From contig NZ_CP089538.1 of assembly GCF_021233055.1 (NCBI RefSeq), forward strand, positions 101,001 through 165,000: a stretch of 64,000 bases of DNA. The letters run 5' to 3'. Positions 8,939-17,701 of the stretch are shown here, one piece after another (positions within the stretch are counted from its first letter, which is position 1; the number at the start of each line of letters is the position of its first letter). The translations under genes and the position numbers were made by a program. The notes under the pieces are model-generated. The model ran no database searches and was not told where the DNA came from. It worked only from the letters and a program-made list of their open reading frames with translations. This stretch comes from Spirosoma oryzicola (GTDB taxonomy: Bacteria > Bacteroidota > Bacteroidia > Cytophagales > Spirosomataceae).

Positions 8939-11329
8939 ATGTCCACATTTACTAAATGGGTCCTGTTGTTGATAGGACTACCTTTTTTTGCGGTTGCTCA
9001 GCTTCAAATTACACACCCAATGTCGCGTCTGGTCGTTCAGCGCGGGGCCGACGGCAACGGGCGGCTTTACCTGTCAGGACGGTTACCAAGCGCCGTAGAT
9101 CGGGTAGAGGCCCAGCTTGTACCCGCCAACGCCGGGCAGGGAACAGCAACCGACTGGCAGGTCGTACAAAACAATCCGACTAACAATATTTTTCTGGGTT
9201 ACGTAACCGGTTCCGGTGGCTGGTACGTACTGAATGTCCGGACCATCGTTGGCGGTACGGTAACGTCACAAGCGTCTGTACAGCCTGTTGGTATTGGCGA
9301 GGTGTTTGTCACCGCCGGTCAGTCAAACTCGCGGGGATTGGGTATTGGTGACAACGATCTCGGTACGGCAACCGACCGCGTAAATGCTATTGATTCGATT
9401 AACCATTCGTATCCGCCCGGAGCAAAATCGCTGGTGTCATCTGGCGATCCGATGCCTGTGCCTGTATACAAGCCCCTGACGGCTGGTCGAAGAGTCTTTC
9501 CAATGGCCGAAAGTTCCTGGGGCTGGGGTGAATTAGGTGACTACATTGTTAATCGTTACAATGTACCAGTTGCCTTTTATGTAGCGGGCTGGGATGGATC
9601 GACCGCCGAAAACTGGTATAATACCGCCAATGGCATTCCAACCTGTAATCGCTACTATTGCGTAGAGAACTGGGCTAATTTGCAGCCTTACACAAACCTG
9701 AAAAATGTACTCCACTACTACAATTCAATTGCTGGTATTCGAGCTGTCCTTTGGCATCAGGGTGAGGCTGAATATAGCTTTCCCGATGGTACATCAAGTA
9801 TTCCGTATTACTACGATCGACTAGTCGGGATCATTCAAAAATCTAGACAGGATTTTGGCGGGCGGTCAATGCCGTGGATGGTAGCCCGTGCTTCGTTCGA
9901 TGGTACTGAGTTTCGTCCAGCCGTGATCAATGAGCAGCAGCGAGTCATTGATACGCAGGGGCTAAATGTCTATCAAGGGCCTTACAACGATACGATTGTC
10001 AACCGAAAATCTGGAGGGAACGATGTTCACTTTGGCAATCGCTATCGTCCTTCCCCACATCCCCGCTACTATCTGAATCCATCGTCGATTCCAGCCGATA
10101 TGGGCCTTTCTCGGTTTGCGCGTAACTGGAATAACAGTCTCAATAATAATTTCTTTCAAAACGCCCAACCCATCACGCCTACCCAGTTTGCTGTTACAGG
10201 AACAATAGCCGACTATGTCCGGCCTGGAGATAACTTATCCGTGGCGTTTGCTACAACGGGGGCATTCGGGGGGGACAATCAATGGCAGGTGCAGTTGCTT
10301 GACTCCCTTGGTCACTACGTATCGGTATTGGGTAGCGGAGCCGCAAGTCCAATCACGGTAAAACTGCCTGACAACCTTCAACTAGGAAGCCATCTTCAGG
10401 TACGGGTCGTTTCTACATCGCCATTCCTGCCCGCTGTTCCATCCAATTTTTTTCAGATTAGTCTAACCGCAAATCAGGCGGATGTTAGCCTGGCCATGAG
10501 TGTTAATCAGCGCTTGACAGACCTAAACAGCCCCGTTACGATTAATCTTGCCGTACAAAATAGTGGTCCGGGAAAGGCGGAGAATGTTGTCGTCAGGAAC
10601 CGGCTGCCTGATAATTTAGCTGTTGTTTCAACGTCGGGCTTGTCACTCAACGGTAGTGTGCTGACCAGTAACGCGCTGAACCTTGATCCCGGTACAACAC
10701 AGCTAATCAGTTTTGTGGCTCAACCAACCGCCGGTGGTGTGTACACAAATGCCGCCGAGATTGCGCAGGCTACATCACCCGATCCTGATAGCCAGCCTAA
10801 CTCGGGTACGGGCGACGGGCAAGATGATATGGCCGTGATTGATTTTCGGACAAAACAGACGGGGTCTGCGCAGTTTACGTCGCCGAATCCAAATCAGGTG
10901 CCTTTACCAGCGGTTCAAAGTAATCAGCCAGCTCCCGACCCTGCCAAAGCGGATATTAGCTTGCAACTGTCGGTCAGCAACCGGGCGCCGTCGGTCAACG
11001 ACATCATTACGTATGCAATAACTTTGTCGAATGCTGGGGGCTTGACGGCGACTGGCCTGGGGGTAACGGCTTATTTGCCCACTGGTCAAGAGTTTGTACC
11101 GGGGGATGATCTGGCTGCGGGCAATGGTGGATTTACCGGAGGTATCAGTAGCCTATCCCCGAACAGCAGTTATACGTTCCGCTTTAAAGCAAGAATTACT
11201 GGTGCGAGTACGGGCGTTTGTTCGGCACAGCTTACGGCTTCAAACCAGCCCGATCCCGATTCAACGCCAAATAACGGAATAACGAATGGCGAAGATGATA
11301 CTGCTCAGATCGATATTCGGGTAAGATAA
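8939..11329 (+). CDS. Secreted SGNH/sialate O-acetylesterase-like protein with DUF11 repeats
   Basis: 796 residues. Signal peptide at about 1-21 (ends AVAQ). A SASA/SGNH-type esterase domain covers about 120-400: the nucleophile is S129 in VTAGQSNSRG, followed by the WHQGEAE block and a late NDVHF histidine. Family members remove acetyl groups from sialic acids or other sugars. After about residue 430 comes an Ig-like part, then two DUF11-type repeats (near 520-630 and 675-790), each starting AD-SL and ending in the Ca-binding-like DPDS-PN-G-DD pattern. There is no recognisable type IX secretion C-terminal domain, so surface anchoring is unclear. The gene lies 102 bases before a cytochrome/DUF1553 gene on the same strand; a shared role in polysaccharide use is a guess. 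Confidence 0.8.
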   Translation: MSTFTKWVLLLIGLPFFAVAQLQITHPMSRLVVQRGADGNGRLYLSGRLPSAVDRVEAQLVPANAGQGTATDWQVVQNNPTNNIFLGYVTGSGGWYVLNVRTIVGGTVTSQASVQPVGIGEVFVTAGQSNSRGLGIGDNDLGTATDRVNAIDSINHSYPPGAKSLVSSGDPMPVPVYKPLTAGRRVFPMAESSWGWGELGDYIVNRYNVPVAFYVAGWDGSTAENWYNTANGIPTCNRYYCVENWANLQPYTNLKNVLHYYNSIAGIRAVLWHQGEAEYSFPDGTSSIPYYYDRLVGIIQKSRQDFGGRSMPWMVARASFDGTEFRPAVINEQQRVIDTQGLNVYQGPYNDTIVNRKSGGNDVHFGNRYRPSPHPRYYLNPSSIPADMGLSRFARNWNNSLNNNFFQNAQPITPTQFAVTGTIADYVRPGDNLSVAFATTGAFGGDNQWQVQLLDSLGHYVSVLGSGAASPITVKLPDNLQLGSHLQVRVVSTSPFLPAVPSNFFQISLTANQADVSLAMSVNQRLTDLNSPVTINLAVQNSGPGKAENVVVRNRLPDNLAVVSTSGLSLNGSVLTSNALNLDPGTTQLISFVAQPTAGGVYTNAAEIAQATSPDPDSQPNSGTGDGQDDMAVIDFRTKQTGSAQFTSPNPNQVPLPAVQSNQPAPDPAKADISLQLSVSNRAPSVNDIITYAITLSNAGGLTATGLGVTAYLPTGQEFVPGDDLAAGNGGFTGGISSLSPNSSYTFRFKARITGASTGVCSAQLTASNQPDPDSTPNNGITNGEDDTAQIDIRVR

Positions 11330-11431
11330 AAAACAAAACATGATGAGGATTTAGCCGTGTATGTCTTTGTGCTAGAGAGGCATGGCAAATAGAGCATAGA
11401 AACGAAAACGCCGTTTGCCCATCAATCGGAG

Positions 11432-14200
11432 ATGATGAATCCGTGGATTAGTTGGGGCGTAGTTGGAGTAGCGGTTATGGTTACGCTCTCGTCGTTTCTT
11501 GGTGTTTTCGAGGATCGGGTGGATTACAATACCCAGATCAAGCCGTTGCTCAATAAGCACTGCATAGCCTGTCATGGCGGAGTAAAAAAAGCATCTGGCT
11601 TCTCTTTGTTGTTTGAACACGAAGCGCTCGCTCCGGCTAAATCGGGCAAACCAGGAATTATCCCTGGTGACGCCGATGCCAGCGAAATGATCCGGCGGCT
11701 GACGCTGGATGATCCTGACGAGCGCATGCCGCTAGAGCATCCAGCGTTAAAACCCGATGAGATCGAACTGCTGCGCAAATGGATTGATCAGGGCGCTGAG
11801 TGGGGTGATCATTGGGCGTACCAAACCGTCGAGAAGCCTGACGTTCCCAAAATCGGTACGTTTCTAAGCCGCCTAGGTATTACGGAGAACGATGAAACAA
11901 AGTGGGCCAAGAACGAAATCGACCATTTTGTTCTTCAAAAACTAAAGCCTGAGGGGTTAAAACCATCGCCGGAAGCCGACCGTGCTACGCTGATTCGTCG
12001 CGTGTCACTTGACCTGACCGGATTGCCGCCAACCGAAAAAGAAGTCACGAATTTTATGAATGATCGATCACCGGATGCGTATGCGAAGGTCGTTGATCGG
12101 TTGTTGGCCTCACCAGCTTATGGGGAACGTTGGACAGGGATGTGGCTTGATCTGGCGCGTTACGCAGATACGAAAGGGTACGAGCGTGATCCGGGGCGAA
12201 AAATCTGGCGCTACCGTGACTGGCTCATCAAAGCGTTCAACGATGATAAACCGTTTGATCAGTTTACCATTGAGCAGCTAGCGGGCGATCTGCTTCCAGC
12301 GCCGACCGACGCGCAGCTTATCGCGACGGGCTTTCATCGGAACACGATGAACAACGATGAAGGGGGGACGCAGGACGAGGAATTTCGTACGGCAGCCGTG
12401 CTTGATCGAGTCAATACGACCTGGGACGTGTGGCAGGGCACTACCTTTTCGTGCGTACAGTGTCACAGTCATCCGTACGATCCGTTCGTTAACGAAGAGT
12501 ATTACAAGTACCTCGCTTTTTTCAACAACACCCGCGACGAAGACGTAACCAGCGATACCCCGACGTTACGATTTTACTCTTCTACGGATTCGCTTAAATT
12601 AGTCAGCTTACAGCAGTTTATTGCCAGAAGCGTTGCTGATCGGCGGCAGGCCACTGCCCAGGCGGAGTACTTTACGAAACTAGCCCGAACGGTTGAACCG
12701 AAAATCAATTCGCATGACTTCGATCAGTTTGTCAATGCCTCGCTACTAGACGCTAAATATTTTGGTTTTCAGGACAAAGGCTCGGCCCGAATCAAGAACG
12801 TAACGTTGACGGGGCGCCCCCGGCTGTTGATCGCCTGGGGGACAAACGCGCCGAACGCAACAGTCACGTTTTATAGTGATAGCCTAAAAGGAACGGTGCT
12901 GGCCACCGTTCCCGTACCGAAAACGGGTAGTGCCGGCAACGATACCGTTCAACTGATACCCTTACCAGCCGTTCAGGGAAAACATCATCTTTTCATGGCG
13001 CTCAGTAGCCCGAAAGCGCCCAAAGAATGGGTACAGATAAAGTGGGTTTCCTTGCAGCCCTCGCTTCCCGGTCAGCCGCTACGTGCCATTGGAGATCAGG
13101 ATAAACTGCTGCTCGAGCTTTTGAACGCCAGTCCCGAACAAACGCCTATTATGCTCGACGGTTCGAGTGATCTGGCGCGGGAAACGCACCTTTTTGAACG
13201 CGGCAACTGGCTGGTAAAAGGAAAACGTGTAACACCCGACGTGCCGAAGGCTTTCCCCGCGATGGAGTCAACCTTACCGAAAAACCGCTTGGGATTGGCG
13301 CAGTGGATGGTTAGTCGGCAGCATCCGCTGACGGCGCGGGTAGCGGTCAACCGGTTCTGGGAGCAGCTTTTTGGAACAGGAATTGTTGAAACGGTAGAAG
13401 ATATGGGCACGCAGGGCATTCCGCCAACCCACCGCGAACTGCTGGATTACCTGGCTGTCGAATTTATGGAAACCGACAAGTGGAGCGTGAAAAAGCTGCT
13501 GCGAAAAATGGTCATGTCAGCTACGTATCAGCAACGATCCGAGGTCTCGGCGGAGCTACTTGCTAACGATCCGTTCAACAAACTACTGGCTCGCGGGCCT
13601 CGCGTTCGGCTGTCGGCGGAGGCTGTACACGATCAGGCGCTGGCGGTCAGTGGCTTGCTGAGTGCTAAAATGTATGGGCCGAGTGTTATGCCGGTTCAAC
13701 CTGACGGTATCTGGCAATCACCGTATGATGGCGAATCATGGAAGCAAAGTACCGGCGACGATTTGCACCGCAGGGCTTTATACACCTACTGGAAACGGAC
13801 TGCTCCTTATCCATCGATGATAACGTTTGACAGTCCTAGTCGTGAATTTTGCCAGTTACGCCGACTCCGAACCAATACACCATTACAGGCTCTCGTCACG
13901 CTCAATGATCCCGTGTATATAGAAGCTGCTCAAAAGCTAGCCGAATACATGCAGCGGAAGGGTCGTCTACCCGAAGCACAGATACAGGCTGGCTTTCGGC
14001 GGGTAACAGTGCATACGCTGACGCCTAAAAAACTGGCGGTGTTGACGCAGCTTTACCGAAGTACCGAACAGCATTACCGGCAAAATCCCGACGAAGCCCG
14101 CAAGTTGATGGCTAGACAGGATGCTACTCCGCAACTGGCAGCGCTAACCGTAACGGCCAATACGCTATTGAATCTGGACGAAGTAATTACGAAAGAGTAG
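11432..14200 (+). CDS. Planctomycete-type cytochrome c / DUF1549 / DUF1553 protein
   Basis: 922 residues. The N-terminus has a hydrophobic segment at about 8-25, placing the protein in or across the inner membrane. A PSCyt1 heme-binding motif follows: C44, C47 and H48 in CIACHG. The DUF1549 (PSCyt2) domain lies at about 150-370 with LTGLPPT and YADTKGYERD, and the DUF1553 (PSD1) domain is in the last third with LAQWMVSRQHPLTARVAVNR. A second CVQCH at about residue 343 could bind another heme. Such proteins are abundant in Planctomycetes and Verrucomicrobia and are usually paired with DUF1501 proteins, as here (17-base gap). Their reaction is not established; a redox role in polymer breakdown has been suggested. 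Confidence 0.92.
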   Translation: MMNPWISWGVVGVAVMVTLSSFLGVFEDRVDYNTQIKPLLNKHCIACHGGVKKASGFSLLFEHEALAPAKSGKPGIIPGDADASEMIRRLTLDDPDERMPLEHPALKPDEIELLRKWIDQGAEWGDHWAYQTVEKPDVPKIGTFLSRLGITENDETKWAKNEIDHFVLQKLKPEGLKPSPEADRATLIRRVSLDLTGLPPTEKEVTNFMNDRSPDAYAKVVDRLLASPAYGERWTGMWLDLARYADTKGYERDPGRKIWRYRDWLIKAFNDDKPFDQFTIEQLAGDLLPAPTDAQLIATGFHRNTMNNDEGGTQDEEFRTAAVLDRVNTTWDVWQGTTFSCVQCHSHPYDPFVNEEYYKYLAFFNNTRDEDVTSDTPTLRFYSSTDSLKLVSLQQFIARSVADRRQATAQAEYFTKLARTVEPKINSHDFDQFVNASLLDAKYFGFQDKGSARIKNVTLTGRPRLLIAWGTNAPNATVTFYSDSLKGTVLATVPVPKTGSAGNDTVQLIPLPAVQGKHHLFMALSSPKAPKEWVQIKWVSLQPSLPGQPLRAIGDQDKLLLELLNASPEQTPIMLDGSSDLARETHLFERGNWLVKGKRVTPDVPKAFPAMESTLPKNRLGLAQWMVSRQHPLTARVAVNRFWEQLFGTGIVETVEDMGTQGIPPTHRELLDYLAVEFMETDKWSVKKLLRKMVMSATYQQRSEVSAELLANDPFNKLLARGPRVRLSAEAVHDQALAVSGLLSAKMYGPSVMPVQPDGIWQSPYDGESWKQSTGDDLHRRALYTYWKRTAPYPSMITFDSPSREFCQLRRLRTNTPLQALVTLNDPVYIEAAQKLAEYMQRKGRLPEAQIQAGFRRVTVHTLTPKKLAVLTQLYRSTEQHYRQNPDEARKLMARQDATPQLAALTVTANTLLNLDEVITKE

Positions 14201-14217
14201 GAGAACAAAAATACGCT

Positions 14218-15720
14218 ATGGATAAGCTCCGCAACGAACTTCAGCAGACAGCATCCGAACGGGAGACCCGGCGACATTTTCTGCACACCTGCTCGACCGG
14301 GCTGGGCGTAATGGCTCTTGGCTCGCTGTTGGGTGGTTGTGGTTTTTTTCGTACCGATAACCCGACAAAACATACGACCGGAACGGCTTTGTTAGCGGAT
14401 GAACCTACTGCCCCGCATCCGTCCCACCGTCTGCCGAGTGCCAAACGGGTAATTTATATTCACATGGCTGGTTCGCCAAGCCAGCTGGAACTGTTCGATT
14501 ACAAACCAGAATTGGTCAAATACAACGGTAAAGATTGTCCGCAGGAGTTGCTGGAAGGTAAGAAGTTTGCCTTTATCCGGGGTGTTCCCAAAATGCTGGG
14601 CCCACAGGGAAAGTTTGCCCAATACGGTCAGTCGGGCGCGTGGGTGTCTGATTACCTGCCCCACTTTCAAAAGGTTGTTGACGATGTTGCCTTCCTGAAG
14701 GCTATGCATACCGATCAGTTCAACCACGCGCCCGCTCAGTTGCTTATGCACACCGGTAGCGCGCGCCTGGGCCGACCCAGCATCGGCTCCTGGGTAACGT
14801 ATGGATTAGGTACGGAAAACGACAATCTGCCTGGTTATATCGTCTTAGCGTCGGGGGGCAAGCAACCGGATGCGGGGAAGTCGATTTGGGGAAGCGGTTT
14901 TCTCCCGACCGTTTATCAGGGTGTTCAATGCCGTACCGACGGTGATCCGGTGCTGTACGCGTCTAATCCGGCGGGCATGGATCGAAACATCCGGAAGCAA
15001 ACGATTGACGCGATCAGCCAGATCAATCAGCAGCAGTACGACGACGTTAAAGATCCAGAAATACTAACCCGCATTTCTCAGTACGAACTGGCATTTCGAA
15101 TGCAGATGTCTGTTCCCGACGCGATGAACATCAAAAGCGAGCCGCAGTATATTCTCGACAGCTACGGTGTTGATCCGGATAAAGGGTCTTTTGCCCGAAA
15201 TTGTTTGCTGGCCCGGCGGCTGGCTGAGCGGGGCGTTCGATTTATTCAGCTGTTTGACTGGGGCTGGGATACCCACGGAACGAGTGCCGACGGTGCGATT
15301 GAAATTGGATTACGAGATAAATGCAAAGAGTCAGATCAGGCCGTTGCTGCACTGTTGAACGACTTGAAACAACGGGGTTTGCTGGATGATACGCTTGTGG
15401 TTTGGGGTGGCGAATTTGGTCGGACGCCTATGCAGGAAAACCGTGACGGACAGGTTTTACCTTTCATGGGCCGTGATCATCACCTGGATGCATTCACCGT
15501 CTGGATGGCGGGCGGTGGAATAAAACGTGGTTTTTCGTACGGCGAAACCGACGATATCGGCTACTACGGCGTGAAAGATAAAGTTCACATTCACGATCTT
15601 CAGGCGACCATTCTACACGCGCTTGGCTTTGACCACACCAAGCTGACGTATCAGTTTCAGGGACGGCCATTTCGGTTGACCGATGTGGCGGGTAAAGTGG
15701 TTACGCCCGTGCTTGCGTGA
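14218..15720 (+). CDS. DUF1501 protein (sulfatase-like fold), Tat-type export signal
   Basis: 500 residues. Near the N-terminus a twin-arginine-like motif (R18-R19 in TRRHFL) precedes a hydrophobic stretch and GGC at 39-41, which fits Tat export and perhaps lipid attachment at C41. The body matches DUF1501: HMAGSPSQLELFDYKP near the start, then FNHAPAQLL, FDWGWDTHG, GGEFGRTPM and GRDHH in order. The family is related to alkaline phosphatase/sulfatase folds, but its substrate is unknown. It almost certainly forms an operon with the DUF1549/DUF1553 gene directly upstream. Confidence 0.92.
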   Translation: MDKLRNELQQTASERETRRHFLHTCSTGLGVMALGSLLGGCGFFRTDNPTKHTTGTALLADEPTAPHPSHRLPSAKRVIYIHMAGSPSQLELFDYKPELVKYNGKDCPQELLEGKKFAFIRGVPKMLGPQGKFAQYGQSGAWVSDYLPHFQKVVDDVAFLKAMHTDQFNHAPAQLLMHTGSARLGRPSIGSWVTYGLGTENDNLPGYIVLASGGKQPDAGKSIWGSGFLPTVYQGVQCRTDGDPVLYASNPAGMDRNIRKQTIDAISQINQQQYDDVKDPEILTRISQYELAFRMQMSVPDAMNIKSEPQYILDSYGVDPDKGSFARNCLLARRLAERGVRFIQLFDWGWDTHGTSADGAIEIGLRDKCKESDQAVAALLNDLKQRGLLDDTLVVWGGEFGRTPMQENRDGQVLPFMGRDHHLDAFTVWMAGGGIKRGFSYGETDDIGYYGVKDKVHIHDLQATILHALGFDHTKLTYQFQGRPFRLTDVAGKVVTPVLA

Positions 15721-15768
15721 ACCAATTAACTAGTATCTGGACTTTACTGGTCGAGAATTACTTGAATT

Positions 15769-16446
15769 ATGGTGCGTATCTTTCTTATTCATGGGTATGT
15801 CGAAGACCCCACTATTTTCGACAAACTCATTCCGTTATTACCTACTGCTAATTTTGTCCGGATTAATCTGGCCGATGAATTCGAGCGTTGGGCACCTCGC
15901 GGGCCTGTCAATGTCCGGCTGCTCGCCCAATACCTGACGGATTACTACCAGATTACGGCGGATGATGTAGTTATTGGCCACTCGATGGGAGGCTGGGTAG
16001 CGATCCACATCAAACAGCTAGCGAAGGCGAAAGCAATACAAATAGGCTCGTTTACCGACCAACGAAGAATACGGCTGCCGCTGCACAACTTGCTTTTGCT
16101 AAAGGGATTACTTTATTCAGGGATTACGCAAAGCCGCTTGCTCCTGAATTATTTTCGCAAACAGTACCCGTTTCCTGAATCCTACGACTTGTACTGCACC
16201 CTTACGGACGGCATGAAAACCATGAGCCGACGGTATCTTTACCAGCAGCTTCAAACGCTATTTGCGCAGGTGCCTTCCTTAACGGTTTCGCCGGATTTGC
16301 GCATTCACGCCCGCCGGGACAGTATCGTAGCGCGCCCCAGCGAACCGTTCGTCGAAGTACCCGGTGATCATTTCAGCCTCGTTTTCCACGCCGAAAAAGT
16401 AGCCGAACCCATTCGGGAGTTGCTGGCTACGTCAGGATCGCGCTAA
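15769..16446 (+). CDS. Small alpha/beta hydrolase (RBBP9/YdeN-like)
   Basis: 225 residues with no signal peptide. It starts with a beta strand and the HGYVEDP oxyanion region; the nucleophile elbow is GHSMGG with S72, and a late GDHFS supplies the likely catalytic histidine. The length and the IFLIHGY start suggest a small serine hydrolase of the RBBP9/YdeN type, but the substrate is unknown. It is 48 bases downstream of the DUF1501 gene on the same strand and could be the last gene of that operon, or independent. Confidence 0.75.
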   Translation: MVRIFLIHGYVEDPTIFDKLIPLLPTANFVRINLADEFERWAPRGPVNVRLLAQYLTDYYQITADDVVIGHSMGGWVAIHIKQLAKAKAIQIGSFTDQRRIRLPLHNLLLLKGLLYSGITQSRLLLNYFRKQYPFPESYDLYCTLTDGMKTMSRRYLYQQLQTLFAQVPSLTVSPDLRIHARRDSIVARPSEPFVEVPGDHFSLVFHAEKVAEPIRELLATSGSR

Positions 16447-16491
16447 AAAGACGACCGCGCCGATTCGCATACAAGCGTAAAATTGACGCCG

Positions 16492-16779
16492 TTATTCCAG
16501 TACTTTAGGAACCTCGAAGAATTGCTCGTCGTGTTGCGGAGCGTTGGCGAGTGCTTTCTCACGGGGAAGGTGCTGGCCAACAACGTCGTCGCGCAGTACG
16601 TTGACTTCGGGCGAAATATGCGTCAGTGGTTCGACGCCCGTGGTGTCTACTGCGTTGAGCTGCTCCATCCAGGTCAGTACGCCGTTGAGGCTGTTCAACA
16701 ACTCAGCTTCTTCTTCGGGCCGAACGTCCAGCCGGGCCAGGTGCGCAATTTTGTGTAAGGTTTCCTGATCTACTTTCAT
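16492..16779 (-). CDS. gatC: Aspartyl/glutamyl-tRNA amidotransferase subunit C
   Basis: 95 residues, the usual length. It begins with the family pattern KVDQETLHKIAHLARLDV and carries LNGVLTWMEQLNAVDT and VEPLTH. GatC tethers GatA to GatB in the GatCAB complex, which converts Glu-tRNA(Gln) and Asp-tRNA(Asn) to the amidated forms. gatA and gatB are not in this window, so the subunit genes are dispersed, as is common in Bacteroidota. It follows plsC by 43 bases on the same strand and is probably co-transcribed with it. Confidence 0.95.
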   Translation of the reverse strand: MKVDQETLHKIAHLARLDVRPEEEAELLNSLNGVLTWMEQLNAVDTTGVEPLTHISPEVNVLRDDVVGQHLPREKALANAPQHDEQFFEVPKVLE

Positions 16780-16822
16780 GGTTTCTGTTGCTGGAAATCC
16801 CGTCTGGATTTCAGTTTATCTC

Positions 16823-17590
16823 TTAACGATCTGATAATTGGGTCGATGATTGACCGGCCGCACTGGTGCCTGCTGACTGACTAAGTTCCGCATCAATAAT
16901 CCGATACGTCTCTTCGCGCAGCCAGGCCACATTTTCCTGGGTCAAACCTGTCGTCGAGATAGGTGGATGAATGACGGCCCGAAGCGGAAACCGGTGCATT
17001 CTGACTTTTTCGGTGTCAGGCAGGATTTTGTAATTCGTCAGCAAGGTGATGGGTACTACCGGAACCTGCTGCTGAATCGCCATAATAAATGCGCCATCTT
17101 TAAACGGGTGGTGCATTTTAGGCGGCTCTTTTGCCCGGATGCCTCCCTCGGGAAAAATCATGATGCTTCGGCCCGAAGCCAGCGTTCGAATCGATTTCGC
17201 TAGTGAATAAGCCCGGCTTTTGGCCTGTTCGCGATCCACCTGAACGTGCAGTTTAGCGAACATGTATCCTAACAACGGAACATGTTTGACTTCGCTTTTT
17301 CCAATGAAGGCGTAATAGTTTTTGACAATCACACCCATTGCGGCTATGTCGAGGTACGAGAAGTGGTTAGCGCAAAACACGTACACTTGCTTCGGGTCCG
17401 GTTTAAACCGCCGTTCGACGTGAATCGAGATGCCGATGCCAGCAAAAAACAGAATACCCCAGATGTAATTAATCGTATGCGCCAGGGGTTTCCATTGATC
17501 GCGCTGTAAAAACACAAACTGGATCGGAAACAAGATCAGATACAACGCTACGAAATAAACAGCGCACCAAATCGTATACAGAAGCCGCAT
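16823..17590 (-). CDS. plsC: 1-acyl-sn-glycerol-3-phosphate acyltransferase
   Basis: 255 residues. Hydrophobic segments at about 3-28 and 42-56 anchor it to the inner membrane. The acyltransferase box HX4D is H76-D81 (NHFSYLD), followed by the FPEGGIR block that binds the glycerol phosphate. It would add the second acyl chain to make phosphatidic acid. The C-terminal 25 residues are Ser/Thr/Gln-rich and probably disordered. It sits between purH upstream and gatC downstream on the minus strand. Confidence 0.92.
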   Translation of the reverse strand: MRLLYTIWCAVYFVALYLILFPIQFVFLQRDQWKPLAHTINYIWGILFFAGIGISIHVERRFKPDPKQVYVFCANHFSYLDIAAMGVIVKNYYAFIGKSEVKHVPLLGYMFAKLHVQVDREQAKSRAYSLAKSIRTLASGRSIMIFPEGGIRAKEPPKMHHPFKDGAFIMAIQQQVPVVPITLLTNYKILPDTEKVRMHRFPLRAVIHPPISTTGLTQENVAWLREETYRIIDAELSQSAGTSAAGQSSTQLSDR

Positions 17591-17620
17591 AGGTGGTTGA
17601 ACCGCACTGGCGAACAGATT

Positions 17621-17685
17621 CGTATGACTTGCGTGCGCAACGCTGATTTATACCATTTCCGTCAGCCAGGCACGCAAGTCATACG
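17621..17685 (-). terminator. Inverted repeat between purH and plsC
   Basis: Perfect 16-bp arms (17621-17636 and 17670-17685) enclose a 33-base loop, starting 16 bases after the purH stop. No T-run on the minus strand, so it may be a partial terminator or an RNA-stabilising hairpin. Confidence 0.5.
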
Positions 17686-17701
17686 GATTCCTACTTTAAA
17701 A

